Source: Streptomyces sp. CB09001
Lineage (GTDB): Bacteria; Actinomycetota; Actinomycetes; Streptomycetales; Streptomycetaceae
Assembly (NCBI RefSeq): GCF_003369795.1
Contig: NZ_CP026730.1
Span: 6,811,001-6,875,000, forward strand
DNA length: 64,000 nucleotides
Reading direction: 5' to 3'
The position numbers and the translations under genes are program-made. The notes below the pieces were generated by a model that did no database searches, was not told where the DNA came from, and saw nothing but the letters and a program-made list of their open reading frames with translations. Positions 47,644-56,907 of the stretch are shown here, piece by piece; the stretch's first letter is position 1; every line of letters starts with the position of its first letter.

Positions 47644-48938
47644 GCCGCCCCGGACGCGCCGACGAGGGTTCCCTGAACGCCGAGACCCTCGCCTTCCTCA
47701 CCCGGCCGGGCCTCAACCGCCTCTGGACGGCGGCCCGCGCCCGTCTCGAACGCAACGGCCTTCGGCCCACCGGCACCATGAGACTCCAGCACCTGGACGC
47801 ACCGGAACGCGAGGCCCTCTCCCTCCTCCTGGCCAGACCCGTCACCGGCACCACCGCCGCGATCAGCCTCTCCGACCTGGACGCCCGCCTGCACACCAGC
47901 GCGGCCGGCCGGGGCCTGGCTGCGACCCTGGAGGCGCTGGGCCCGCCCCTGACGGACCGCAGGGCGCTCCGCGACGCGGCGACGGCCGAACGGGCCCGCG
48001 TATGGTCGACGGCCCGGACGGAGCTGGAGTCCACCTCTCTGTCGTCCCAGCCTTGGACGGAGCGGTGGCTGGAGGACCTACGACGCGGCGGCACCCTCAC
48101 CCGCCAGGACCCGTACACCGCGGCCACGGTCGTCACCCAGGCGATCCGCACCCTGGCCACGCTCTTCCCGGACGGCGACGCGCACCCCACTCCCGTTTCC
48201 TGGGGCCGCGGCGAACTGGCCACCCGAGCAACCGGCTCCGCCCACGGCCTGGACGACGGCACCCTGCTGTCCCGGCTGGTCCTACGAGGCATAGCCCTGG
48301 CGCACGACACGGAGTTCCCCACCGACGCCCCCACCCGCCGTGCCCTGTGGCGCACGGCCTCGGTCACCCCGGACGAGGTCTCCAGCACGGTCCTCACCTA
48401 CGGCCTGCGCCCCACCGGCGGTACCTGGCAGGAGACGGCCCTGTGCGAGCGCGCCGACCACCACAGGGAAACCCACCTGACCCTGCGCGAACTACGCACA
48501 CTGACTCTGCGGTTGCCGCCCGGCGCCCGGGTCCACGTCTGCGAGAACCCCCGCGTGGTCGAGGCCGCCGCCGACACCGCCCGTACCGCACCCCTGGTCT
48601 GCACCTCGGGCAGCGCGACGACGGTCGTCCTCACCCTCCTCGATGTCCTGGCGGCGTCCGGCTGCACCTTCGCCTACCACGGCGACTTCGACTGGCCCGG
48701 CATCGCACTCGCCAACCGGATCACGCAGCGGTACGGAGCGGAACCGTGGCGGATGCGGGCGGCCGACTACGAGTACCTGGCGTCACGTGCCCAAGTGCGG
48801 GACACACCGACGATCCTACTCACCGGCCCGCCGGCCGAGGCCGCCTGGGATCCGGAATTGGCCCCCACGATGACCGCTGTGGGAATCGCCCTGCACGAGG
48901 AGGCGGCGCTCGATCTGCTTCTGGAGGACCTCGGGTGA
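47640..48938 (+). CDS. jetD: Wadjet nuclease JetD (DUF2399, Toprim-like)
   Basis: A 432-residue protein of the TIGR02679/DUF2399 family, the topoisomerase VI-like nuclease subunit of Wadjet that cuts DNA after loop extrusion. The Toprim acids are visible: Glu302 in VCENPRVV, and Asp349 and Asp351 in YHGDFDWPG. The N-terminal half (RPGLNRLWTAARARLERNG) is the domain that contacts the complex. The ATG overlaps the JetC stop. Its stop codon is 2 bp from the stop of the convergent methylase gene. Confidence 0.92.
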   Translation: MSRPGRADEGSLNAETLAFLTRPGLNRLWTAARARLERNGLRPTGTMRLQHLDAPEREALSLLLARPVTGTTAAISLSDLDARLHTSAAGRGLAATLEALGPPLTDRRALRDAATAERARVWSTARTELESTSLSSQPWTERWLEDLRRGGTLTRQDPYTAATVVTQAIRTLATLFPDGDAHPTPVSWGRGELATRATGSAHGLDDGTLLSRLVLRGIALAHDTEFPTDAPTRRALWRTASVTPDEVSSTVLTYGLRPTGGTWQETALCERADHHRETHLTLRELRTLTLRLPPGARVHVCENPRVVEAAADTARTAPLVCTSGSATTVVLTLLDVLAASGCTFAYHGDFDWPGIALANRITQRYGAEPWRMRAADYEYLASRAQVRDTPTILLTGPPAEAAWDPELAPTMTAVGIALHEEAALDLLLEDLG

Positions 48939-48940
48939 GG

Positions 48941-50926
48941 TCAGACGCCGAGCCCACCCGCGGCGAGCAGGTCGGACACGTCGTTCACCAGTTTCCTGCC
49001 CGTGCCGTCGGCGTTGACGAGTCGCGTCTCGAAGTCTCTGAGGCTCCGGAAGACCTCGGCGTACGCCGCCTGCTCCGTCAGAGGGAGTTGGAGAACCTGC
49101 AGGCGCCGGATATCGACCCGTGACGAACTGGAGGCGTGGGTGCCCGCCTGACGTCCGTTGGACGGCGCGCGCAGGCAGCCCGCCAGGAAGTGCGCGTCCA
49201 GTTTCGCCGGGTCCACCCGCAGGGCGTGCAACTGCGGTCCCAGGGCCGTCGGAGGCCCCTCATGCACCCAGGCCTTGAACGCCCGCACGACACCGGCGAC
49301 CACGACATCGCCCTTCTCGGCGATCACAGGGGCCGACTCGACGGCGACGTTTCCGCTGGGTGTGCCGTCCGCCACTAGGTCGGCAACGGTGAGCAGGGGC
49401 ACGGAGGTCCCTCCGGACGCCACCGCACCGTCCAGCGGCTGCTGCCCGGCGCGCAACGACAGGGCACCAGCCTTGACGAGATCTCCGACGCCGACCGTGG
49501 TCTGTGGTCCGTCACCGTCGAACTCCAGTTCCGACAGGCGCTCGGCCCGACGAGCCAGGTCGGTCAGCGTCGCCCCCACTTCCTTCCAGACCGTCGAGAG
49601 TTCGAGGCCGGACGGCTCGGTGCGCACCGAGGTGTAGCGCCCGGGCGTGACGTCCACCTCGTCGTCCAGAAGTTCGATGAGAGGAACCCGGACGGCACCG
49701 TCCGGCAGCTCCACGTCCGGGTGGTCGAGGGCTTGCAGCGCGGAGAGGACAAAGGCCTGGAGCGGCTCCCAGGTGGGGCCGGACTCCCGCCCGCCGGTTC
49801 GCGCGAAGCGCGTCGCGTCGATCAGAAGCGCGTCCTGGCCGGGCGAGCCCGTCCCCGGGCCGTCCGGAGCGGCTCTGAGGATCCACAACTGGAGCGAGAC
49901 GCTGTGCGGTTGGGCGCTGCCGGGCGGGAGAGCCACCACGGCCCGGAGCGCGCCGGTGCGCAGCAGGGAGCCTCGGATGCGCCGGCCGGCCTTGCGTGAG
50001 GCGACCGCGGGAGGCAGAACGACGACGGCCGCCCCGCCGGGCTCGAGATGGGCGAGCAGGTGCTGCACCCAGGCCAGTTCGGGCTCGGTGCGCGGCGGGA
50101 GACCGTAGGTCCAGCGCTGGTCGGTGGCGAGTTCCTCGTAGCCCCAGTCACGCTCGTTGAACGGCGGGTTGCACAGTGCGACGTCCGCCGGCACCTGGGC
50201 GAACGGGTCCGCGCGCAGAGCGTCGGCAGTGGCGATCTCCGTACGGACGTCGTGGTCGTCCGCGACGAACGCCAACCGGGCGGAGGCCAGTGCGGCGAGG
50301 GCGGGGTCCCGCTCGCACGCCAGCACCCTGACACCCGGACTCGCGCACTCCTGCACGGCAGCAGCCGCCAGGTGCCCTGTGCCGCAGGCCGGGTCGAGGA
50401 CGGTGAGTCCCTCGTCGGGCCCGCCGACACGGACGTCGAACCCGATCCGTGCCATCAGGGTGGCGAGGGGCGCAGGCGTGGTGCTCAGCTGACGCACATG
50501 GGTCTCGAGCCACCGCTGGAGCAGGAACTCGAACGTCTCGCGCGTCCCCTCGTTGCGCCCCAGCTTCGCCGCCTCGACCGCCAGACGCTCGGCCTCGGGG
50601 GAGAGTTCCACCCGTGAGGAACGTGCGCGTGGCGAACGCATACGGTGGGCCGCCTCGGAGATGGCCAGACCCGACTGGTCCCTGCTGCCGAGCACCTCGA
50701 ACCGTGGCCACAGGAGCTCGCGCCCCGCGATGCTGTCGAGCTTGCCGTTGTCCCGCAGCCACTGTTCGACCTCCGCCAGGGAGAACTGGGGACTGACGTC
50801 CGTGCCTCCGATACGCGTGGGGAAGGAGTCGTGACGCCGCCGCCAGTTGCTCACCGCGGCACGTCCCACCCCGGCGATCCGGGCGATCTCGGCGAGGCTG
50901 ACGGGTACGGAACCGGTTGTACTCAT
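48941..50926 (-). CDS. HTH - N6-adenine DNA methylase - TRD fusion protein
   Basis: A 661-residue protein. Residues ~8-62 are a helix-turn-helix (SLAEIARIAGVGRAAVSNWRRRHDSFP). A gamma-class HsdM-like methylase follows, with motif I DPACGTGHLA near residue 175 and motif IV NPPF (Asn253). Beyond ~430 the chain resembles a single HsdS specificity half, ending in a helical segment. So modification and specificity are in one chain, with no HsdR nuclease alongside. ATG 50926 has GGAGA 6 bases upstream. It is divergent from the kinase genes and converges with jetD. It could be a solitary methylase, a regulator, or the self-marking part of a defence system with the kinases and helicase. Confidence 0.85.
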   Translation of the reverse strand: MSTTGSVPVSLAEIARIAGVGRAAVSNWRRRHDSFPTRIGGTDVSPQFSLAEVEQWLRDNGKLDSIAGRELLWPRFEVLGSRDQSGLAISEAAHRMRSPRARSSRVELSPEAERLAVEAAKLGRNEGTRETFEFLLQRWLETHVRQLSTTPAPLATLMARIGFDVRVGGPDEGLTVLDPACGTGHLAAAAVQECASPGVRVLACERDPALAALASARLAFVADDHDVRTEIATADALRADPFAQVPADVALCNPPFNERDWGYEELATDQRWTYGLPPRTEPELAWVQHLLAHLEPGGAAVVVLPPAVASRKAGRRIRGSLLRTGALRAVVALPPGSAQPHSVSLQLWILRAAPDGPGTGSPGQDALLIDATRFARTGGRESGPTWEPLQAFVLSALQALDHPDVELPDGAVRVPLIELLDDEVDVTPGRYTSVRTEPSGLELSTVWKEVGATLTDLARRAERLSELEFDGDGPQTTVGVGDLVKAGALSLRAGQQPLDGAVASGGTSVPLLTVADLVADGTPSGNVAVESAPVIAEKGDVVVAGVVRAFKAWVHEGPPTALGPQLHALRVDPAKLDAHFLAGCLRAPSNGRQAGTHASSSSRVDIRRLQVLQLPLTEQAAYAEVFRSLRDFETRLVNADGTGRKLVNDVSDLLAAGGLGV

Positions 50927-51080
50927 CGACAGTCTCCGAGGTACTGGGGGTGTGCGTGCGGGTTGGTGGTGAGCGGGTCTCCGTAACGCGGCTGTACGTG
51001 AGAGGCTACTACGCTCATTGACAGTGTTCACAGTGCAAGTGTCCGCGTGTGTTGTGCGGATAGTGTGGAGGACGGGCGAA

Positions 51081-52022
51081 ATGCAGAAATTCACGCCTGG
51101 GACAGTGCTCCTGGACCGCTACCAGCTCACATCGGTGCTCGGCCGAGGGCTGATGGGCCATGTGTGGCAAGGACGGGACATGCGCCTGGAGCGGCCCGTG
51201 GCCGTGAAGACGGTCGCCGCCCACCTGCTCGCCGTTCCCCAGAGCCGGGAAGAGGCGCTGCGGCGCTTTCAGCGGGAGGCGAAGGCCGCGGCACGCCTCA
51301 GCCACCCGAACACGACCACCGTCTTCGACGCGTCCATCACGGACGGCACCTGCTGCCTGGTGATGGAGTTGATCGAGGGCACCACCCTCGAGTTCCTCTT
51401 CGACCAACAGGACGACGGACGGTTCGACGTGCCCACGGCCGCCGCGGTCGCGGCCCAGTTGTGCGCCGGCCTGTCGGCCGCCCACGGGGCCGGCCTCGTC
51501 CATCGTGACCTCAAGACGCAGAACGTCATGGTCCGCGGGGACGGTCTCGTGAAGATCCTGGACTTCGGACTGGTGAAGGTGCTGAGCGACACCGACCCGC
51601 GCCTGACCATGACGGGCGAGAGCGTCGGCAACATCGTGTGCGCCTCGCCCGAACTGCTTTCCGGGCACGGCCGGCTCGACGGGCGCAGCGACCTCTACGC
51701 GGTCGGCTGCCTGCTGCACCACATGCTCACGGGCGAGACCCTCTTCGCCACGGACCAGCCGGCGCTGCTGGCGACGCACCACCTGAGCTCACCGCCGCCC
51801 TTGATCGCGGACTCGGGGGTCGACGTCCCCCGCGACCTGGGGGAACTGATCACAGCCCTGCTCGCCAAGCGTCCGGAGGACCGCCCGTCCTCCGCGGCGG
51901 AGGTGTACACGGCCCTGGCCCCCCACCTCCCGGTTCCCGACCCCCGGCTGGCCGCCCGGCGAGGTACGCCGGAGGACCCTCGCCGCCCGTTCCTGGTCCC
52001 GCAGGGACCGATCCCCGTGTGA
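51081..52022 (+). CDS. Serine/threonine protein kinase, short cytosolic form
   Basis: A 313-residue Hanks-type kinase with almost nothing outside the catalytic domain. Gly-rich loop GRGLMGHV (residues 21-28), Lys43 in VAVK, catalytic HRD (Asp143, HRDLKTQN), DFG (Asp161) and an altered APE region (CASPELLS) are present, so it should be active. There is no membrane helix or PASTA domain; only ~40 Pro-rich residues follow. ATG 51081 has GGAGG 9 bases upstream. TTGACA (51018) and TGTTCACAG (51025) lie in the promoter region. Its place between a methylase and a helicase recalls kinase-containing phage-growth-limitation systems, but that role is only inferred. Confidence 0.88.
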   Translation: MQKFTPGTVLLDRYQLTSVLGRGLMGHVWQGRDMRLERPVAVKTVAAHLLAVPQSREEALRRFQREAKAAARLSHPNTTTVFDASITDGTCCLVMELIEGTTLEFLFDQQDDGRFDVPTAAAVAAQLCAGLSAAHGAGLVHRDLKTQNVMVRGDGLVKILDFGLVKVLSDTDPRLTMTGESVGNIVCASPELLSGHGRLDGRSDLYAVGCLLHHMLTGETLFATDQPALLATHHLSSPPPLIADSGVDVPRDLGELITALLAKRPEDRPSSAAEVYTALAPHLPVPDPRLAARRGTPEDPRRPFLVPQGPIPV

Positions 52023-52234
52023 GCGGAACCCGGCGTGAGCGGCACTCCGCGGATGCGGTCCCCGCGCGGGCGGTGTCCGTGCTGAGAGGCGCCCGGCGTG
52101 AACATGGTGCCGGGGGAGCAGAGCCTTGTGTGAGCGGTGAGAAAATGGCCGCGCCGACCGGGTGCGTGACCTGACCACGCCCCGGCCACAGGGAAGCCTA
52201 GGGCGCACGGGCGCCGGGACTGGGGACGGGCGCG

Positions 52235-53500
52235 ATGCGGCGAAACCTTGGACGGTACGAGCTCACCCGGGAGCTGGGCCGGGGCGGCATGGGAGTCGTC
52301 TGGGCGGCGAACGACAGGGAGGGCGGCCGCGAGGTCGCGGTGAAACTCCTCGCCCCTCCGGCGGGCGGCGCCGACTTCACCTCACTGGAGCGCCGCTTCC
52401 TCCGCGAGGCCCGACTCACCAGCCGCCTGAACCACCCGGGCATCCCCGCCGTCCACGACCACGGCAGCCACGACGGGGAGCTCTACCTCGTCATGGACCT
52501 CATCCCCGGCCGAGCCCTCGACGCCGTCCTCAAGAGCGAGGGCCCGCAGCCCGTCCAGCGTGCCGCCGACATCACCCGGCGTACGGCCGACGTCCTGGCC
52601 CACGCCCACGCGAAGAGCGTCGTACACCGAGACCTCAAACCCTCGAACCTGATGATCACGCCCGACGGCGAGACCAAGGTCCTCGACTTCGGCGTCGCCG
52701 CCGCTCTCGAGCCGCAACCCGGCGAAACCCGCTTCACCGCGGCGAACGCCACCCCCGGCACCGTGATGTACATGCCTCCCGAACAGGCCGTGGGCCAGAC
52801 CGTGCCCGCCAGCGACCTGTACTCGCTGGGCTGCGTCCTCTACGAGCTGCTCACCGGCGCCCCGCCCTTCGCCACCGGAAGCCACTTCTACCTCTACCAC
52901 CAGCACGCGCACGACCCCGTGCCCCCGCTCGACGAACGCCGCCCCGGCGTCCCGGCCGGACTGCGGGAGCTGGTGGAGGCGCTCCTGGAGAAGAAGCCGG
53001 AGGACCGGCCCGCCTCCGCGGCCGAGGTGGCCCTGCGCGTGGCGACCTGGGCGTCACCCGTCCCGGCCCGCCCGTCGAAGCCGGTGATTCCGCACCCGCG
53101 GCTGGCCGAGATCGACCGCCTCCGCCGCTCCGGCCACCCGGCCCGCGCCCTCCAGGAGTACGGCGACCTGATGGCCGGTGCCGGCCTCGGACGGGCCGAC
53201 GTGCTCGCCGCCCGCGCCGGACACGCCCTGTGCGCGGGCACCATCGGCCGCACCCGCGAGGCACTCGACGAGCTGAAGTCGGTCCTCGCCGAGCAGCGCA
53301 GCCTCCTCGGACCCGACGACCCCGGGGTGCTGGACACGCGGTACGAGATCGCTGTCCTGCTGGCCCGCACCGGCGAGCGCCACGCGGCCGGGGAACTGCT
53401 GAAGCGCCTCGCCGACGACGAGGACCGGATCCTCCCCGCCGCCGACTCCGGGTCCGGGCGCGCCCGCGCGCTGCTCGACCGACTTCGCCGTATGAGGTGA
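52235..53500 (+). CDS. Serine/threonine protein kinase with C-terminal TPR-like region
   Basis: A 421-residue kinase. Gly-rich loop GRGGMGVV (15-22), Lys37 in VAVKLL, HRD with Asp133 (HRDLKPSN), DFG Asp151 and PPEQ are all intact. From ~residue 285 the chain is helical and TPR-like (DRLRRSGHPARALQEYGDLM, ALDELKSVLAEQRSLLGPDDP, YEIAVLLARTGERHAAGELL), likely a protein-binding arm. It has no membrane segment. The 212-bp gap from the first kinase contains no gene and no clear promoter or terminator. ATG 52235 follows GGGGACGGG. The helicase gene starts 155 bp downstream in the same direction. Confidence 0.88.
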   Translation: MRRNLGRYELTRELGRGGMGVVWAANDREGGREVAVKLLAPPAGGADFTSLERRFLREARLTSRLNHPGIPAVHDHGSHDGELYLVMDLIPGRALDAVLKSEGPQPVQRAADITRRTADVLAHAHAKSVVHRDLKPSNLMITPDGETKVLDFGVAAALEPQPGETRFTAANATPGTVMYMPPEQAVGQTVPASDLYSLGCVLYELLTGAPPFATGSHFYLYHQHAHDPVPPLDERRPGVPAGLRELVEALLEKKPEDRPASAAEVALRVATWASPVPARPSKPVIPHPRLAEIDRLRRSGHPARALQEYGDLMAGAGLGRADVLAARAGHALCAGTIGRTREALDELKSVLAEQRSLLGPDDPGVLDTRYEIAVLLARTGERHAAGELLKRLADDEDRILPAADSGSGRARALLDRLRRMR

Positions 53501-53549
53501 CCCGTGACCACAGGTGCCGGAACCTGACAGCAAGTGAGCTTGTAATCTA

Positions 53550-53577
53550 TGTTCACAGGTGACGAGCGTGCTAGCCT
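53550..53577 (+). promoter_or_regulatory. Candidate promoter region of the helicase-methylase operon
   Basis: TGTTCACAG (53550-53558), also present at 51025 before the first kinase gene, is followed by TAGCCT (53572-53577), a plausible -10. The AT-rich stretch just before it (TTGTAATCTAT) stands out in this GC-rich gap. The -35 is not clear. Confidence 0.3.
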
Positions 53578-53655
53578 GCGGTCGCACCGTTCCGGTGGGG
53601 AGACAGGACACTGTCTACGGACGGCAGCAGGAGAGAACCGAGGGGAACAGCGCCC

Positions 53656-56600
53656 ATGACGTCAGCAGCTCAGCGTGAGACCGAGCGGTCGGGGGCAGCC
53701 GAGAAGCTCCCCGAGGAGGGCAACCTCGTCGAGGTGCGCGGCCAGTCGTGGGTGGTCGCCCGTGTGGAACCCTCCCCGCCCGCAGAGGATGGTGAGGAGG
53801 AGCGCCGCCCCGCCACCCTGGTCCACCTCCAGTCCGTCGCCGACGGCCGCTTCGGCGACACCCTCTCCGTCATCTGGGAGGTCGAGCCCGGCCGCCGCGT
53901 CCTGCCCGCCGGCTCCCTCCCCGACGCCTCCACCGGCACCTACGACTCCCCGAACCGCCTTGCCGCGTTCCTCGACGCCGTCCGCTGGTCCGCAGTGGCC
54001 TCCGCCGACGCCAAGACCCTCCAGGCCCCGTTCCGCTCCGGCGTCGCCGTCGAGCCGTACCAGCTCGAGCCGGTCTCCCGCGCCGTCGGCGCCCCTCGCG
54101 TCAACCTCCTCCTCGCCGACGACGTCGGCCTCGGCAAGACCATCGAGGCCGGACTCGTCGTCCAGGAACTGCTACTGCGCGGCCGGGCCCGCCGCACCAT
54201 GGTCGTCTGCCCCGCAGGCCTCACCCTCAAGTGGCGCGACGAGATGGCCGAGAAGTTCGGCCTGGAGTTCACCATCGTCGACTCCGAGCACTGCGCCCGC
54301 CTCCGCCGCACCCACGGCACAGCGGCAAACCCCTTCCGCGTCCACCCGCTCACCATCGTCTCCCTGCCCTGGCTGCGCGGCCAGAAGGCACAGCGCCTCC
54401 TCGACGAGGTCATCGGCGCCCCCGAGGAGAGCCCCGACGGTGAGCACAAGCGCTTCTTCGACCTTCTCGTCCTCGACGAGGCCCACCACGTCGCCCCCGC
54501 CGCACCCAAGCAGGTCTACGCCGTCGACTCCCAGCAGACCAAGCTGATCCGGCGCCTGGTCCCGCATTTCGAACACCGCCTCTTCCTCTCCGCCACCCCG
54601 CACAACGGCTACCCCGAGTCGTACACCGCCCTCCTCGAACTCATCGACGACCAGCGCTTCGCTCGCGGCGTCGACCCCGACAAGGAGGCGCTGAAGGACA
54701 CCGTCGTACGCCGCCTGAAGTCGACGGTCACCAACGCCGACGGCACGCCCCGCTTCCGCACCCGCGTCACGCGCGAACTCGCCGTCGACTACACGCGGCA
54801 GGAGCGCGCGATCCACGAACTGCTCGGTTCGTTCGCGGAACTCCGTCGTAAGAAGCTCACCCCGAAGGCCCGGGGCGGCCGCCGCGCCGCCGACCTGGTG
54901 ACCCTGCTGCTGAAGAAGCGCCTGTTCTCCTCCCCGGCCGCCTTCCTCCACACCGTCCAGGTCTACCTCTCCCACCTGGACGACACCGGCGGCGGCCCGG
55001 CCCGAGGACGCTCGGCAGCCGCCGAAGTACCGGAGTGGCTGGAGGAGTTCGCCGACATCGTCGCCGACCTCGACGACACCGGCCTGGTCGACGCGGAGGA
55101 CGACGCCCTGACCCGCTCCACCTCGCTCACCCCGGCGGAGGACGGCCAGGAACTGGACCTGCTCCAGGAGATGGAGCGCTGGGCCCTCACCCACGAGGCC
55201 GCGCCCGACTCCAAGGCGGAGGCGCTGATCGCCGAGATCAAGGCCGTCTGCCGCCCCGACGGCAAGAAGTGGACCAACGAACGGATCGTGGTCTTCACCG
55301 AGTACCGCGACACCCAGGAGTGGCTCCACGACCTCCTCCAGCAGGAGGAACTCACCGACGGCGGCCGCGTCGAGCGCCTGCACGGCGGCCTCTCCACCGA
55401 GGAGCGCGAGCGCATCCGCCTCGGCTTCCAGACCGAGCCGTCCCGCGCCGAGGGCAAGGTCCGCATCCTCCTCGCCACCGACGCCGCCGGCGAGGGCATC
55501 GACCTCCAGAACCACTGCCACCGCCTGATCAACTACGACATCCCCTTCAACCCCAACAAGCTCGAACAGCGCATCGGCCGCGTCGACCGCTGGGGCCAGA
55601 AGAAGGACCCGGAGATCGCCCACTTCATCGGCTCCGGCTGGCAGCAGGCCCAGGCCGGCTCGTACGAGGCCGACCTGGAGTTCCTCTCCCGCGTCGCCAA
55701 GAAGGTCGCCCGCATGGAGCACGACCTGGGCTCCGTCAACGCCGTCCTCGCCGACGCGGTACAGCGCCGCATGACCGGCGACACCGCTCCCGTCGACGTC
55801 GAGAACGCCAGGCCCAAGCCCATCAAGGGCCGCCGCACGGGCGGCGACGTCGCCCCCGAGCAGAACGTCACGGCCCAGACGAAGCGGCTCGCCGACCAGT
55901 ACGAGGAGACGGTCGACACGCTGGGCCTGACGCCGGTCAACGTCAAGCGCGTCGTCGACACGGCCCTGGCCCTCGACCACCAGCCGCCGCTCCAGCCGTC
56001 CACCGTCCGCGCCGAGGACTTCGAACCCGGCGACCTCTTCGACGTACAGCCGCTGTCCGGCAGTTGGGAGCGCGCGACCCGCGGTCTCGCGCACAAGCTC
56101 CGCGAGGGCGAGCAGCGCCCGCTCACCTTCTCCCCGCAGGTCGCCGCGCAGGGCAGGGACGACGTGGTCCTCGCCCACCTCAAGCACCCCCTCGTCGCCC
56201 TCTCCACGCGCCTGCTCACGGCGGCCGTCTGGAACGCCGACTCGGTCGGCCTGAGCCGCGTCACCGCCGTCGTCACCGACGACCCGGCCGTCACGACGAC
56301 GCTCGTCTCGGCGTACGCCCGTTACGTCCTCGTCGGCACCGACGGCACCCGCCTGCACGAGGAAGTCCTCTACGCGGGCGGCTGGTTCGGCGACACGGGA
56401 CGCTTCCGCCGCTGGGAGTCGGTGGGCGAGCAGGGCCGGATCCTGTCCCAGGCCCTCACCCAGGGCACGGAGGCCGCCCCGCACCTGCGCAGGGAACTCA
56501 CGGAGGCCTGGCCCAAGCTCCGCGACCCCCTGTACCGCTCCCTGGAGGCCCGCGCCGCCGAACTCGGCCGCCAGCTCGAGAGCCGCCTCGCCGACCGCCG

Positions 56601-56907
56601 GACGGAAGAGGAGCGCCGCATCACCGCCACCCTCGACCGCTTCGAGAACACCCTGCGCGCAAAGCTCAAGGAGGAGGGCGACGGAGAGGGCGAACAGCTC
56701 GCCCTCCTCACCGCCCACGAACTGACCGGCCACGAACGCCGCCAGTTCGAGGAGGACCGCCAGCGCTGGCAGCACCGCCTCGAAGGCCTCCCCGCCGAGC
56801 GCGAGCGCGAGCTGGCCGCCATCGCCGCCCGCTACCGCGAGCCCCGCTCGCACCTCTTCCCCGCCGCCGTCGTCTTCGTCGTCCCCGCAAAGGAAGCCCG
56901 CCGATGA
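53656..56907 (+). CDS. drmD: SNF2-family helicase, DISARM DrmD-like
   Basis: A 1083-residue SF2/SNF2 ATPase. Motif I is DVGLGKTIEAG (Lys161), motif II DEAH (274-277), motif III SATPHNGYPES; the second lobe has VVFTEYRDTQEWL, LHGGLSTEERERI, ATDAAGEGIDLQ and QRIGRVDRWGQ. The sequence around these motifs (LLADDVGLGKTIEAGLVVQELLLRGRAR, then PAGLTLKWRDEMAEKFGLEF) is that of the DrmD helicase of class 1 DISARM. The C-terminal ~250 residues are a charged coiled coil. It should translocate on DNA and help block or degrade incoming phage DNA. The stop overlaps the methylase ATG (ATGA). The DrmA, DrmB and DrmC partners are not in the window. Confidence 0.88.
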   Translation: MTSAAQRETERSGAAEKLPEEGNLVEVRGQSWVVARVEPSPPAEDGEEERRPATLVHLQSVADGRFGDTLSVIWEVEPGRRVLPAGSLPDASTGTYDSPNRLAAFLDAVRWSAVASADAKTLQAPFRSGVAVEPYQLEPVSRAVGAPRVNLLLADDVGLGKTIEAGLVVQELLLRGRARRTMVVCPAGLTLKWRDEMAEKFGLEFTIVDSEHCARLRRTHGTAANPFRVHPLTIVSLPWLRGQKAQRLLDEVIGAPEESPDGEHKRFFDLLVLDEAHHVAPAAPKQVYAVDSQQTKLIRRLVPHFEHRLFLSATPHNGYPESYTALLELIDDQRFARGVDPDKEALKDTVVRRLKSTVTNADGTPRFRTRVTRELAVDYTRQERAIHELLGSFAELRRKKLTPKARGGRRAADLVTLLLKKRLFSSPAAFLHTVQVYLSHLDDTGGGPARGRSAAAEVPEWLEEFADIVADLDDTGLVDAEDDALTRSTSLTPAEDGQELDLLQEMERWALTHEAAPDSKAEALIAEIKAVCRPDGKKWTNERIVVFTEYRDTQEWLHDLLQQEELTDGGRVERLHGGLSTEERERIRLGFQTEPSRAEGKVRILLATDAAGEGIDLQNHCHRLINYDIPFNPNKLEQRIGRVDRWGQKKDPEIAHFIGSGWQQAQAGSYEADLEFLSRVAKKVARMEHDLGSVNAVLADAVQRRMTGDTAPVDVENARPKPIKGRRTGGDVAPEQNVTAQTKRLADQYEETVDTLGLTPVNVKRVVDTALALDHQPPLQPSTVRAEDFEPGDLFDVQPLSGSWERATRGLAHKLREGEQRPLTFSPQVAAQGRDDVVLAHLKHPLVALSTRLLTAAVWNADSVGLSRVTAVVTDDPAVTTTLVSAYARYVLVGTDGTRLHEEVLYAGGWFGDTGRFRRWESVGEQGRILSQALTQGTEAAPHLRRELTEAWPKLRDPLYRSLEARAAELGRQLESRLADRRTEEERRITATLDRFENTLRAKLKEEGDGEGEQLALLTAHELTGHERRQFEEDRQRWQHRLEGLPAERERELAAIAARYREPRSHLFPAAVVFVVPAKEARR

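Noticed and set aside
55035..56903. Very long open frame (over 2000 codons) joining the helicase region to the methylase
   Set aside because: The first 620 codons are the out-of-phase shadow of the helicase gene, rich in Arg and Pro; the methylase has a proper ATGA-coupled start at 56904.
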